Shown in pieces: positions 47,587-56,739 of a DNA stretch of 64,000 nt (position 1 is its first letter; the number at the start of each line of letters is the position of its first letter). The position numbers and the translations under genes are program-made. The notes under the pieces are model-generated. The model saw nothing but the letters and a program-made list of their open reading frames with translations, ran no database searches and had not been told where the DNA came from. The DNA comes from Maritimibacter fusiformis (lineage in GTDB: Bacteria > Pseudomonadota > Alphaproteobacteria > Rhodobacterales > Rhodobacteraceae). The stretch is taken from positions 248,001-312,000 of the forward strand of contig NZ_VSIY01000013.1 in NCBI RefSeq assembly GCF_008086115.1, given 5' to 3'.

Positions 47587-47780
47587 GGTCGTGTGACCAG
47601 TGCCCGGCGCTTCGGTGCCGGCGTGAGTGGGGGTCCGCCATGTTTTCTGGCGGGGCCGGGTTTGAATCTTCCCGGCAATGGCGCTTCGGCGCGTATGAGG
47701 TGTTCAGGTCTGTTCCATCCCCAGGGCGTTCGCGCGCCCCGGACCTTGGTAAAGTTTGCCGCTGCCCATTCCCCACTCGC
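47587..47780 (+). ncRNA. Candidate structured non-coding RNA
   Basis: The 468-base gap between the regulator at 47478 and ugd has no credible coding frame but is full of nested complementarity. From 5' to 3' on the plus strand: GGTC-GTGT-GACC (47587-47598); a 7-bp stem with a C(UUCG)G tetraloop (47604-47621); a long-range 8-bp helix GAGTGGGG (47625-47632) with CCCCACTC (47771-47778); and inside it CCGCCA/TGGCGG (47635-47653), GCCGGG/CCCGGC (47655-47676), a second C(UUCG)G hairpin (47681-47692), and an AGGTCTG/CGGACCT helix (47706-47746) capped by GGGCG/CGCCC. The UUCG loops favour plus-strand transcription. The family is not recognised. Confidence 0.5.
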
Positions 47781-47946
47781 ATCCCGCCATCCGGCGGCCC
47801 GATGCGGCGCCGTCATCCACCCGTGGCGATATCCAGCTAAAGGACGGTCCCGCCCCGCAGTTGCGGCACGCTTTCGCTTCCGCTATGTGCGATGCGCATG
47901 CGCCCTTCGCGGCACCCACCACACTTTCCGGCGAAAGGACTGCGCC

Positions 47947-49113
47947 ATGAACATCGTCGTCGTCGGGCTTGGCTATGTCGGGCTGTCGAACGCGGCCCTT
48001 TTGGCGCGCAATCACCCGGTCGTGGCGGTGGATATCGACGCGGGTCGCGTCGATCTGGTCAATGCGCAAAAAAGCCCGATCATCGACGCCGAACTTGAGG
48101 AGCTTCTCGCCTCCGGCACGCTCGATCTGGTGGCCACGACAGACCCAGCCGGCGCCTACCGTGCCGCCGATTTCGTGATCGTGGCGACGCCGACCGACTA
48201 CGACCCGGCCTTCAACACCTTCGACACCTCGTCGGTCGAGGCGGTGATCCGCGACGTCATCGCGGCAAACGCAAGCGTTCCGATCGTCATCAAGTCGACC
48301 GTGCCGGTCGGCTTCGTCCGGCGCATCCGGGCCGAGCTTGGCACCGAGCAGGTCATGTTCTCGCCGGAATTCCTGCGTGAGGGCAAAGCGCTGTTCGATA
48401 ACCTGCACCCCAGCCGGATCATCGTCGGCGAACGCTCCGACCGCGCCCGTGCCTTTGCCGATCTGCTGGTCGAGGGGGCCGAGGACCGGGACGTGCCGGT
48501 CCTGTTCACCGACCCCGACGAGGCCGAGGCGATCAAGCTTTTCGCCAATACCTTCCTTGCCATGCGGGTGGCCTTTTTCAACGAACTCGACAGCTACGCG
48601 ATGGCGGGCGGCATGGACACGCGCCAGATCATCGAGGGCGTCAGCCTCGACCCCAGGATCGGCGCCAACTACAACAACCCGTCGTTCGGATACGGCGGCT
48701 ATTGCCTGCCGAAGGACACCAAGCAGCTTCTGGCGAACTATGCCGAGGTGCCGCAGAACCTGATCCGCGCCATCGTCGACGCCAACCGGACACGCAAGGA
48801 CTACCTCGCCGAGAGGATCGTGGCGATGCAGCCCAAGGTGGTGGGCATCTACCGGCTGGTGATGAAGGCGGGGTCGGACAACTATCGGCAAAGCTCGGTG
48901 CAGGGCATCATGAAACGGATCAAGGCCAAGGGCATCGAGGTGATCGTCTATGAGCCGATCATGACCGAAGACCTGTTTTTCGGAAGCCGGGTGGTGCCCG
49001 ACCTCGAGACGCTCAAGGCCGAGGCAGACCTGATCATCGCGAACCGCCTGACCGACGAGATCGCCGATGTTGCCGGGCGTGTCTTTACCCGCGACCTGTT
49101 CGGCAACGGCTGA
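47947..49113 (+). CDS. ugd: UDP-glucose 6-dehydrogenase
   Basis: NAD-dependent enzyme making UDP-glucuronate for surface polysaccharides. The 388-residue protein has the Rossmann motif [20 protein letters not shown], the segment [23 protein letters not shown], the lysine/asparagine region [22 protein letters not shown] and the catalytic cysteine in [13 protein letters not shown]. Length is typical of the shorter Ugd group. It follows the structured RNA candidate; downstream lie tRNA-Gly and a polysaccharide-type operon on the other strand. Confidence 0.95.
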   Translation: MNIVVVGLGYVGLSNAALLARNHPVVAVDIDAGRVDLVNAQKSPIIDAELEELLASGTLDLVATTDPAGAYRAADFVIVATPTDYDPAFNTFDTSSVEAVIRDVIAANASVPIVIKSTVPVGFVRRIRAELGTEQVMFSPEFLREGKALFDNLHPSRIIVGERSDRARAFADLLVEGAEDRDVPVLFTDPDEAEAIKLFANTFLAMRVAFFNELDSYAMAGGMDTRQIIEGVSLDPRIGANYNNPSFGYGGYCLPKDTKQLLANYAEVPQNLIRAIVDANRTRKDYLAERIVAMQPKVVGIYRLVMKAGSDNYRQSSVQGIMKRIKAKGIEVIVYEPIMTEDLFFGSRVVPDLETLKAEADLIIANRLTDEIADVAGRVFTRDLFGNG

Positions 49114-49197
49114 GAGGCGGCCAACGCTGCAAGCTGTCGCAGGCCCAAGGGGGCCTTGACGCCGCAACCTGTGCAAAATACCTATGGCCGGGTTAGA

Positions 49198-49271
49198 GCG
49201 GGCGTTGTGTAGTGGTAAGACCTCAGCCTTCCAAGCTGATGACGCGGGTTCGATTCCCGCCGCCCGCTCCA
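49198..49271 (+). tRNA. tRNA-Gly (anticodon TCC)
   Basis: Full cloverleaf: acceptor GCGGGCG/CGCCCGC, D arm, anticodon stem TCAGC/GCTGA with loop CTTCCAA (anticodon TCC), T arm GCGGG-TTCGATT-CCCGC, discriminator T and an encoded CCA. Confidence 0.97.
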
Positions 49272-49312
49272 AACCTTACGATCTCCGCAAACGACTTGTC
49301 CCGCCCGAATGG

Positions 49313-50128
49313 TCAGCCCGGATGGCCACTGACCCCCAGCAGTCGGGGCGCGGCGTCGCGTGTCAGGCAGACCGCGGTGAGTTGGCCGCTGAGATAGGCG
49401 CCGGTGTCGATATTGATGCGCGCCGGCGTGACCAGAGGCGCCTCGGTGATGACGTGGCCATGCACGACGGTCGGCAGCCCCTCGGTGCCGTCGACCAGTG
49501 CGGGGTCGCCCCACATCAGCTGGTCGGGGTCTTGCGCGTCGACCTTGCGCGCCGGGTCGATACCGGCGTGGCAGAGGATGTAACGGTCGAGCGTCAGCGC
49601 CAGCGGAAGGCCGCGCAGGAACGCGCGGTGATCATCTGGAATCGCGGTGCGGATCATCGCCGCCAGCCGCGACGTTGGCAGGTCGAAGCCGCGGTCCTCA
49701 TCCTCGGGTTGCAACCCGTAGGAGCGCAACGTGGCATCGCCGCCGAACTTCAACCATATGCGGTGCCCGTCGGGATCGTCGAGGAACGCCTCCATCTTGT
49801 CTTCGTGGTTGCCGCGCAGGACCACGCGCCGGAACCCGTCCGGCGCCGGGGCCATCAGGTCCGCGATCAGCCCCGCCGAATCCGGTCCACGATCGACCAC
49901 GTCGCCCAGCGACACGATCAGCTTGGGGCCCTCGAACCCGCGTGCCCGCGCATCGGCGACGATTTCGGCCTCGAGCGCGTGGTAGAGTTGGCGGCAGCCG
50001 TGCAGATCACCGATCGCGTAGACCGCAACCGGCATCCTGGGCAGGGCAAGGATACGGTGCGTTTGTCCCTTCGGCTGCGGCGCCTTCGCCTGCGACCGAC
50101 CACGCAAGAGCCCGCCCAGCCCGCGCAT
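49313..50128 (-). CDS. Serine/threonine-type metallophosphoesterase
   Basis: Calcineurin-like phosphoesterase of about 271 residues with the full metal-binding set: VYAIGDLHGCRQLYHALE, IVSLGDVVDRGPDSAGL, VVLRGNHEDKMEAFL, YILCHAGIDPARK and TVVHGHVITEAP. This is the PrpE/ApaH-like phosphoprotein phosphatase layout. The start at 50128 overlaps the ligase stop as TGATG, which indicates coupling; a further ATG 31 codons in (MPVAVYAIGD) is an alternative. The operon position suggests a link with envelope polysaccharide, but the substrate is unknown. Confidence 0.88.
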   Translation of the reverse strand: MRGLGGLLRGRSQAKAPQPKGQTHRILALPRMPVAVYAIGDLHGCRQLYHALEAEIVADARARGFEGPKLIVSLGDVVDRGPDSAGLIADLMAPAPDGFRRVVLRGNHEDKMEAFLDDPDGHRIWLKFGGDATLRSYGLQPEDEDRGFDLPTSRLAAMIRTAIPDDHRAFLRGLPLALTLDRYILCHAGIDPARKVDAQDPDQLMWGDPALVDGTEGLPTVVHGHVITEAPLVTPARINIDTGAYLSGQLTAVCLTRDAAPRLLGVSGHPG

Positions 50129-51621
50129 CACCGGGTGGCCTTGCGGCGCAGGCGTCCGAGGCCCATCGCGAGGATGACGATGAACAGCATCAGGTTGGCC
50201 TGGATTTCGAGGCTGAAATCCACCGTCGCGTGCAGGGCCTGCTGGACGATCACGCCCAGCCCGGCGGCGGCCACGGCGTAGTCCGTCCGGCGGCGGCGGA
50301 TGATGGTGACGAGTTTGACCGCGATCACGGCGACGGCGATCAGCGGCAGGGTTCCGACGATCAGGCCCATCTCGGACCAGAGCGTGAGATAGCTGTTGTG
50401 CGCCAGCCGCCAGACCAGCGCGGCGCTTACGGGCGGTTGCTGGGCGATCTCGAACGCCGGCTGGAAGGTATCGAGCCCGGTGCCCGCAAGCGGCCTCTCG
50501 GCGATCATGCCGATCACCTGCTTGTAGATCTCGGACCGGTTGACCGCCTCGGTTGCCGTGAACAGCCCGCGTTCGAGCAGGCCCCGACCGAATACGCCGA
50601 AGCCGACCACGATCCCGGCCAGCGCGATCACCGCCGTGCGCGTCGCGGCGGCAAGCACGGTGTGGTCACGCTTGAGCTTCATCACGAAATAGACCAGCAG
50701 CGCCCCGATCCCACCCGACACCACGCCCATGCGCGACTGCGTGGCCAGCATCGCGATCAGGATGATCCCGGCCACCAGCCAAAGCGCGGCAGTTTCGAGG
50801 TTGCGCTCGCTCAGCAGCGTCCGCCCGCCGGGCATGCGCAGATGCGGCCTCGCGGCCCGCGCGAGGATCAGGGCGACGCCAAGGCCAAGGCCCATGCCGA
50901 GGAAATTGGCAAAGGAATTGCGGTTCACGAAGGTGCCGGTGGCGACGCCCAAATAGGCGGTCTTTTCGCCCCAGAACGCCACGTCGTCGAGAAACACCAG
51001 CGCGATCAGCGCCCAGACCGCGTGCAGCGCGACCCCGGCGAACAGCCCCCAGGCCATCGCGGTCACGCGCCGCGCTCGGGTCGACACCTCGTGCACCAGC
51101 ACGAAGAGGGCAAACAGGCCGAACAGCCGCACCACCGCCATGAACGTGGCTTCGGGTGCCAGCGTGCCGACCGGGGTGCGCAGCCCGCCGGGCAGATCGT
51201 CCAGCGCCAGCGGCCCGCCGACCAGGTATTGCACCAGCCCGAACAGCGGCATCGCCAGCGCCGGCAACAACACCGCTTTCAGCTTGAGGCTGTTGATCGG
51301 GCGCGCGGGATCGACCAGCGCGACGGTCACCATGTAGACCGCCAGCATCAGCCCCAGCACCGCCGCCCAGATCATCCAGAACACCGGGCGGGCCGAGGCC
51401 AGCGGAATGGCCGCGAGCACCACCACCGCCACCAGCACGGCGCCGACGCGGTCGTTGATCCGGCGCGCCAGCGCGCCGGTCGCCTGTCCGTTTTCGCCCT
51501 CGAGACGGATCTCCTCGAACCCGAATGCGTCGTCGGGCAAGGCCGCGCGGCGGGTCTCGTCGGCGCGTGCCTCAGCCCGCGCCTGGGCCTGCGCCGAACG
51601 GGGTTTGTCGAAGTCGATCAT
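50128..51621 (-). CDS. O-antigen ligase/polymerase-family membrane protein
   Basis: A 497-residue membrane protein with about ten hydrophobic segments and the Wzy_C-type features GTFVNRNSFANFLGMGLGLGVAL, MLATQSRMGVVSGGIGALLVYF, a large loop with RPLAGTGLDTFQPAFE, and RLAHNSYLTLWSEMGLIVGTLPL. This supports polymerisation or ligation of surface glycans. The start at 51621 overlaps the preceding gene by four bases (ATGA); the longer upstream frame is antisense-like and rejected. The first 50 residues are polar and charged. Confidence 0.88.
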   Translation of the reverse strand: MIDFDKPRSAQAQARAEARADETRRAALPDDAFGFEEIRLEGENGQATGALARRINDRVGAVLVAVVVLAAIPLASARPVFWMIWAAVLGLMLAVYMVTVALVDPARPINSLKLKAVLLPALAMPLFGLVQYLVGGPLALDDLPGGLRTPVGTLAPEATFMAVVRLFGLFALFVLVHEVSTRARRVTAMAWGLFAGVALHAVWALIALVFLDDVAFWGEKTAYLGVATGTFVNRNSFANFLGMGLGLGVALILARAARPHLRMPGGRTLLSERNLETAALWLVAGIILIAMLATQSRMGVVSGGIGALLVYFVMKLKRDHTVLAAATRTAVIALAGIVVGFGVFGRGLLERGLFTATEAVNRSEIYKQVIGMIAERPLAGTGLDTFQPAFEIAQQPPVSAALVWRLAHNSYLTLWSEMGLIVGTLPLIAVAVIAVKLVTIIRRRRTDYAVAAAGLGVIVQQALHATVDFSLEIQANLMLFIVILAMGLGRLRRKATR

Positions 51622-52313
51622 GAGCCGGCCATGGCTTGCCGGGCGGTTCTCACCCGCGCGAGGAACCGGCGCTGCACCTCGGGTGGCTGGGCCTCGATCA
51701 GGGCGATCATCCAGTCCTGAAACTGGGGAAACCGCACGAACTGGCCAGCGACATATCCGGTCAGCGAAGCCTCTCCGGCCAGGGTCGCGACATCCTGCGC
51801 CACGGCATCGAGAATGGCGGTCCGGCCCGGGTCGCCGTCCGGTCGTTGCCGCGCGAGCGACAACGCGAAACCAAGCCGTTCCGCGGCCAGCCAGCCCTTC
51901 TGCGACCCGGTCTCGGCCGAGTGCCGCAGGGCCACGACGGCCGCGTCGGGCCGGCCCTCCTGGTCGGCGGCGAAAGCCACGACCAGATGGGCGATGGAGC
52001 GGGTCGGGGAGCGGTCGAGGATGTCGCGCGCGCGGGCATGGCATCCCTTCACGATGGCCTCGGTCTGCGCCGCGCTCTCGGGAAAGACCTGCACCCACTG
52101 GATCGCATAGAGACAGGCGGACATCTGTTCATCTTCGGTGCGGATCGACTTGGCCGGCGGCATGTCCAGCGGCGCGTCCCCGGCGCTGGCCACGAAGTCC
52201 GCGGTCGGCAGGCTCCATTGCAGGAACGCGCGATATTCGGTCAACGCCATCACCGACGCCAGCGCCGCGACCAGGACGCCGAACAGGGCAAAGCCGATGC
52301 GGGCAACCGCCAT
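51618..52313 (-). CDS. Membrane-anchored protein of unknown function
   Basis: A 231-residue protein with one N-terminal helix (IGFALFGVLVAALASVMAL) and an alpha-helical soluble part with TPR-like character (EDEQMSACLYAIQWVQVFPES, LVVAFAADQEGRPDAAVVALRHSAETGSQ). It is the first gene of a three-gene coupled operon with the O-antigen ligase-like gene and the phosphoesterase, so it probably helps in exopolysaccharide assembly. No named domain is recognised. Confidence 0.7.
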   Translation of the reverse strand: MAVARIGFALFGVLVAALASVMALTEYRAFLQWSLPTADFVASAGDAPLDMPPAKSIRTEDEQMSACLYAIQWVQVFPESAAQTEAIVKGCHARARDILDRSPTRSIAHLVVAFAADQEGRPDAAVVALRHSAETGSQKGWLAAERLGFALSLARQRPDGDPGRTAILDAVAQDVATLAGEASLTGYVAGQFVRFPQFQDWMIALIEAQPPEVQRRFLARVRTARQAMAGS

Positions 52314-52517
52314 TCATCACTCCAATACGCGCCGACCACGGGGCGCCTCAAGACGCCCGGTCCGTCGTCTGCCCGCCTTTTGCCCGATGCGCCGGGACCT
52401 GTCCATGCAACGAAGGCGGTTTTTGCCTCGGTTTTCCCCTGTTTTGCACGCGACAGGCGGGTGGCGATGCAGATCGAACACGATTCGGCAAACTATCGCT
52501 ACGGTTGTCCACTGCAA

Positions 52518-52546
52518 TTGTGGCACCGGGATTCCTGTGCTATACC
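52518..52546 (+). promoter_or_regulatory. Promoter with nearby GATTC sites
   Basis: TTGTGG (52518-52523), 17-base spacer, TATACC (52541-52546), 32 bases before the small secreted protein. GATTC, a CcrM-type methylation site, occurs inside the spacer (52530-52534) and again upstream (52482-52486) as CGATTCG. Confidence 0.5.
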
Positions 52547-52577
52547 GCCCGCAACAAACACCTTTGCAGGAACTGGT

Positions 52578-52919
52578 ATGGACATGCGTAACATCCTCTT
52601 GGCGTCGGCGATGGCAACCGCGGGACTGATCGGCTCGGTTCAATCCGCCTCGGCGCAGACCTTCGATCTGAGCGCCGTGCAGGCGGCTTGTGCTGCCGGT
52701 GCCGGCGGCGGTCTGGCCGATCCGGCGGCCTGTGACGCCGCGATCGCCGCATTCCTCAATGGCGCCGCGCTGCTGCCGCCGACGCAGCGCCTCGCGGCGG
52801 TGCGTCAGTTGCAAGTCTTTGTCATCGCAGAATTGCCGCCCCAGGCCCAGACGCTTGCCGCGGTCCAGCGGATCGACGAGGAAGTGCAGGTCGCCGAACA
52901 GGACGCCAGCGGCATCTGA
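52578..52919 (+). CDS. Small secreted protein of unknown function
   Basis: A 113-residue protein with a signal peptide (MDMRNILLASAMATAGLIGSVQSASAQ) and an alanine-rich mature part with two cysteines (QAACAAGAGGGLADPAACDAAIAAFLNG). No domain is recognised. AGGAAC lies just upstream; the ATG at 52584 is a second possible start. A promoter with a GATTC in its spacer precedes it and a clear terminator follows, so it is a single-gene unit. Confidence 0.78.
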   Translation: MDMRNILLASAMATAGLIGSVQSASAQTFDLSAVQAACAAGAGGGLADPAACDAAIAAFLNGAALLPPTQRLAAVRQLQVFVIAELPPQAQTLAAVQRIDEEVQVAEQDASGI

Positions 52920-52940
52920 TCCATTCCACAGAGCGAATGT

Positions 52941-52973
52941 AAAGGCCCGGTCACCGAGTGCCCGGGCCTTTTT
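52941..52973 (+). terminator. Terminator after the small secreted protein
   Basis: 10-bp stem AAAGGCCCGG / CCGGGCCTTT with an 11-base loop, running into TTTTT. The convergent ask gene ends 37 bases further on. Confidence 0.85.
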
Positions 52974-53009
52974 CATTTCCGATATCGCCGGATCGACCGC
53001 GCAGGCCGA

Positions 53010-54437
53010 TCAGGCGGCCTTGCGTTGGGCGACCGCCGGTTGCGGCAAAACCAGTTCATCGTGCAGCGCGCGGATGCCCGGCTCCTTGCCGTCGCGCTCA
53101 ACCAGGAATTGAGCATCGACGCCACGCATCCCATGCATCGCCGCGACGACATCGACCTCGGCGCGTTCCAGCGCCTCGAGGCCGCGCCGGAGCACGGCAA
53201 GCCGCGACATGTCGCGCCCGACCGCCGATATCAGCGCCAGTTTGCGCAGCGTGACCATGGCCGAGGGGAAACGCTCCTTGAGATCGCGCTCGACCCGGCG
53301 TGCGGCCTTCAGCGAGGTTTCGACGTAGTGCACGATGGTATTGGCGTTCGAGGTCTTGGACACGATCCGCACCTTGTGGCGGGTCAGAACCTCCAGAACG
53401 GCGGTGTCATAACCCTTGACCCCCACCATGTCCTGCTCGAACAGCTCGATGGCGGTGACGTCGAGGCCGGTCACGATCTCGACCCCCGGCGTCTCGGCGG
53501 GGCGGTCGTCGATCAGGGTGCCGGGGTCGTCGGGCTCAAAGGCGTTGGTCACGCGCAAGGGGATCTCGGCCCGGCGCAGCGTCTTGGCGGCCTTGGGGTG
53601 GATCGCCTCCATCCCGAGATTGGCCAACTGGTCGGCCACGTCGTAGTTGGTGCGGCCCAGCTTCACCACCTCGCCCACCAGCTTGGGGTCGGCCGAAGAC
53701 AGGTGGAACTCCTTGTGAATGATCGCCTCGCGCGCCTCGGTCAGCGCGGCGATGCGCGAGAACGTCACCTCGGAATAGCCCCGGTCGAACTCGCCCATCA
53801 GCCCTTCGCGGCACTGGGCATAGCCGGTGACGATGGGCATCTCGGTTTCCAGGTCGACATCGGCCAACCCGGTCGTGATCCGGTCGTCGAGGCTGATATC
53901 AGCCTCGTCGCGCCAGCCCGACAGGTCGACGAAACGCGCGTTCACCCCGGCCCGCTGCAACATCAGCGTGGCCACGAAGGCGGAATGCGCCTCGCCCAGC
54001 CCTGACAGCAGCTCGCGCACGATCTGGAGTTGCTCGGTCAGGCGGAAATGGCCGTAGGAATTCAACCGCTGAAGGTCGAACAGGCAGGACCGCGCGCCCT
54101 CGATCCGGTCACGCACGAAATCGCCCGCCGCCGCCAGGTCGCCGGGATGGTCCAGCACGGCGCGGTGTGCGTCGTCCATCGCGGTGCCGACCTTGCTGAG
54201 CGCATCGAGCCAGCCGTGATCGTCCTCATTGTTGGCGAACGAGGCATAGACGCCCGGCATGCCGGATTTCTTGTGCTCAAGCAGCAGGTCGGTGATGCCG
54301 CCGAAGGCCGAGACCACGAAGATCCGGCGGTAGCGGCTGCCATCCCGTTCAGCAGCGAGAAGGGTATCGCGCAGCTCCGACAGGCGGCTCATGGAGGTGC
54401 CGCCGATTTTCTCGACGGTATGTCTGTTATGTGTCAA
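53010..54437 (-). CDS. ask: Ectoine-specific aspartate kinase
   Basis: Aspartokinase of the Ask_Ect group, 475 residues, which supplies aspartyl phosphate to the ectoine path without normal feedback control. The N-terminus HTVEKIGGTSMSRLSELRD carries the kinase KxGGTS motif; SAFGGITDLLLEHK and the C-terminal ACT region (KVRIVSKTSNANTIVHYVE, ALISAVGRDMSRLAVLRRGL) follow. It is the last gene of ectA-ectB-ectC-ask, 33 bases after ectC. Confidence 0.95.
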   Translation of the reverse strand: MTHNRHTVEKIGGTSMSRLSELRDTLLAAERDGSRYRRIFVVSAFGGITDLLLEHKKSGMPGVYASFANNEDDHGWLDALSKVGTAMDDAHRAVLDHPGDLAAAGDFVRDRIEGARSCLFDLQRLNSYGHFRLTEQLQIVRELLSGLGEAHSAFVATLMLQRAGVNARFVDLSGWRDEADISLDDRITTGLADVDLETEMPIVTGYAQCREGLMGEFDRGYSEVTFSRIAALTEAREAIIHKEFHLSSADPKLVGEVVKLGRTNYDVADQLANLGMEAIHPKAAKTLRRAEIPLRVTNAFEPDDPGTLIDDRPAETPGVEIVTGLDVTAIELFEQDMVGVKGYDTAVLEVLTRHKVRIVSKTSNANTIVHYVETSLKAARRVERDLKERFPSAMVTLRKLALISAVGRDMSRLAVLRRGLEALERAEVDVVAAMHGMRGVDAQFLVERDGKEPGIRALHDELVLPQPAVAQRKAA

Positions 54438-54470
54438 ATGATCCGCCCGGGTGTTGGCCCGGACCCTCTG

Positions 54471-54863
54471 TCATGCAAGTTCTTCGGCGGGCGCATAGGA
54501 GCCGTCTTCGCGATGCACCTCGGTGCCGGTCACCGGCGGGTTGAAGACGCAGGCCATGACCAGCTCGTCCTCGGCGCGCAGCGTGTGGCGGTCATGCTCG
54601 TTCAGGGCATACATGACGCCCGGCTTGATCTCGTGCGTCTCGCCGGTGGCGTGATCGGTGATCGACCCCTTGCCACTGATGCAGAACACGCTTTCGAAAT
54701 GGTTCTTGTATTCGAACACATGCTCCGACCCCGCGTAGAGGTAGGTGATATGAAACGAGAACCCCATGCCGTCGTCGGCCAGAAGCATCCGGACCGAGGT
54801 CCAGTTCGCATCCGACACGGCCTTGTCGGTGTTCTTGAGTTCGTTCAGGTCTCGGACAATCAT
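54471..54863 (-). CDS. ectC: Ectoine synthase
   Basis: Cyclises N-gamma-acetyl-diaminobutyrate to ectoine. Cupin-fold protein of 130 residues: [70 protein letters not shown], with the iron-ligand region (Glu, Tyr, His) retained through [28 protein letters not shown]. Four bases follow the ectB stop. The full set of ectoine residues seems present. Confidence 0.97.
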   Translation of the reverse strand: MIVRDLNELKNTDKAVSDANWTSVRMLLADDGMGFSFHITYLYAGSEHVFEYKNHFESVFCISGKGSITDHATGETHEIKPGVMYALNEHDRHTLRAEDELVMACVFNPPVTGTEVHREDGSYAPAEELA

Positions 54864-54867
54864 CGGG

Positions 54868-56157
54868 TCACTCCGCTGCGATCTTGTGCTCGGTGGTCAC
54901 GTCGCGCGCCGCGTCGAGCAGGATGTTGAGGCCTTTCACAAAGCTCTCTTCCGGCGTCGTCAGCGGGGCGAGGATTTTCACCACCTGATCTTCGCTGCCC
55001 GAGGTCTCGACGATCAAGCCCTTGTCGAAGGCCATCGCGCAGATCTGCCCGGCCAGCTCGCCCGAGCCGACATCAACGCCCTGCATCATGCCGCGCCCCT
55101 TGAGGAAGGCGCCCGGCACCAGCCCGGCGATTTCCTCGAGCGCACGGGTCAAAAGGTCGGCCTTGCGCGCGATCGACTTCTGGAACGCGTCGTCGGCCCA
55201 GAACTTCTCGATCGCCACACGGGCGGTCACGAAGGCATGGGTGTTGCCCCGGAAGGTGCCGTTGTGCTCGGCCGGGCCAAAAATGTCGTGCTCAGGCCGC
55301 ACCAGCATCAGCGCCATCGGCAGACCGAAGCCCGAGATCGACTTGGCCAGGGTCACGATGTCGGGGGTGACGCCCATGTCCTCGAAGGAAAAGAACGTGC
55401 CCGACCGACCGATCCCGGCCTGGATATCGTCGATGATCAAGAGCGCGCCGTGCTTTTTCGCGATCTCGGCCATGCGCTTGACCCATTCGGGCCGCGCGGC
55501 ATTCAGCCCGCCCTCGCCCTGCACGGTCTCGAACATGATCGCGGCGGGCGCGTCGATGCCGCCCGAGGGGTCCGACAGCATCTTGTCGAGATACTCGGCG
55601 GTGTCGGTGCCTTCACCGAAATAGCCATCGAACGGCATCCGGGTGACACCGGAAAGCTCGGTCGAGGCGCCGCCCCGGTGATAGGAATTGCCGGTCGCGG
55701 CCAGCGCGCCGAGGGTGACGCCGTGAAAGCCGTTGGTGAAGGCGATCACGTTCGACCGCCCCGTCACCTTGCGCGCCACCTTGATCGCCGCCTCGACGGC
55801 ATTGGCGCCGGTCGGGCCGGTGAACATCACGCGGTGATCCATGCCGCGCGGGGCAAGGATGTGTTTCTCGAACGCTTCGAGAAACCCGCGCTTGGCGTCG
55901 GTGTGCAGGTCAAGACCCATCGCGACGCCGTCGCCCGAGATGTGCTCGATCAGCGCGGCTTTCATGTCCGGGTCGTTGTGGCCGTAGTTGAGCGACGAAC
56001 ACCCGGCGAGAAAGTCGATGTAGCTGCGCCCGGCACGGTCGGTCATTTCCGACCCCTGGGCGCGGACGAACTCGGTGTCGAAGCCGCGGCAATAGCTGCG
56101 GGCCTCGCTCTCGCGTCGTTTGAATACGGATTGGTTGGCTGACATGTCAGCGGTCAT
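54868..56157 (-). CDS. ectB: Diaminobutyrate-2-oxoglutarate aminotransferase
   Basis: PLP aminotransferase (class III) that forms L-2,4-diaminobutyrate from aspartate semialdehyde, 429 residues. It shows [60 protein letters not shown] and the PLP lysine in [16 protein letters not shown]. Start 56157 has AAGGACACGCC upstream; a second ATG at 56145 is possible. Thirty-four bases separate it from ectA. Confidence 0.97.
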   Translation of the reverse strand: MTADMSANQSVFKRRESEARSYCRGFDTEFVRAQGSEMTDRAGRSYIDFLAGCSSLNYGHNDPDMKAALIEHISGDGVAMGLDLHTDAKRGFLEAFEKHILAPRGMDHRVMFTGPTGANAVEAAIKVARKVTGRSNVIAFTNGFHGVTLGALAATGNSYHRGGASTELSGVTRMPFDGYFGEGTDTAEYLDKMLSDPSGGIDAPAAIMFETVQGEGGLNAARPEWVKRMAEIAKKHGALLIIDDIQAGIGRSGTFFSFEDMGVTPDIVTLAKSISGFGLPMALMLVRPEHDIFGPAEHNGTFRGNTHAFVTARVAIEKFWADDAFQKSIARKADLLTRALEEIAGLVPGAFLKGRGMMQGVDVGSGELAGQICAMAFDKGLIVETSGSEDQVVKILAPLTTPEESFVKGLNILLDAARDVTTEHKIAAE

Positions 56158-56191
56158 GGCGTGTCCTTCGGTTTTATTGGATTGTGGCGGA

Positions 56192-56719
56192 TCAGGCGGC
56201 GCGTGCCAGCGGCTCTGGCAGCGTGATCGTCACCATGTGTTCGGTGTCGTGGTGGCCGTCGAAATGCGCCTCGCGCTCATAGTGCGGGTCATCGCTGAGC
56301 TTGCCGCCCATCGACCGGGCGAAACTGCGAAACAGCGCCCAGCTTGCGGCATTGTCCTCGGTGATCGTGGTCTGCAGGCGCTCGACATCGTCGCAAGCGT
56401 CGCGCTCCAGCAACTCCTCGAGCATCGCGCGCCCGAGGCCCATGCCGCGGGCCTTTTCCGAAACCGCGACCTGCCAGACGAACACGGTGTTCTCGCCCGG
56501 CACGATATGGCCGGAAATCCAGCCTACGATATCGCCGTCAAGCTCGGCCACCACGCAGGTATCGGCAAAATGATCCGCCTGGATCAGGTTGCAATACATC
56601 GAGTTCTCGTCGAGCGGCTTGCAGGCGCGCACCAACTCCCAGATTGCGGCCCCGTCCCGCTTTTCGGGCTTGCGCAAACGGGGCATCTGCGTTCGGGGTT
56701 TGAGCTTTTGCTTCGACAT
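56192..56719 (-). CDS. ectA: Diaminobutyrate acetyltransferase
   Basis: GNAT-fold enzyme that acetylates L-2,4-diaminobutyrate, 175 residues. It shows the family start of RKPEKRDGAAIWELVRACKPLDENSMYCNL, FVWQVAVSEKARGMGLGRAMLEELL (acetyl-CoA loop) and TITEDNAASWALFRSFA. First gene of the ectoine operon. AGGAGG lies upstream of the start. The AT-rich region that follows on the 5' side (56740-56880) is the presumed salt-responsive promoter. Confidence 0.96.
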   Translation of the reverse strand: MSKQKLKPRTQMPRLRKPEKRDGAAIWELVRACKPLDENSMYCNLIQADHFADTCVVAELDGDIVGWISGHIVPGENTVFVWQVAVSEKARGMGLGRAMLEELLERDACDDVERLQTTITEDNAASWALFRSFARSMGGKLSDDPHYEREAHFDGHHDTEHMVTITLPEPLARAA

Positions 56720-56739
56720 CGGTCCACCGGCCTCCTGCT

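Noticed and set aside
47587-47780. Assignment of the structured region to tmRNA, SRP RNA, RNase P RNA or 6S RNA
   Set aside because: No tag-peptide codons, no SRP apical loop, no RNase P core motif, and no convincing 6S central bubble could be found by eye.
47562-47816. Minus-strand frame of 84 codons in the gap before ugd
   Set aside because: It translates the structured region; Pro/Arg-rich with no domain, better explained by RNA structure.
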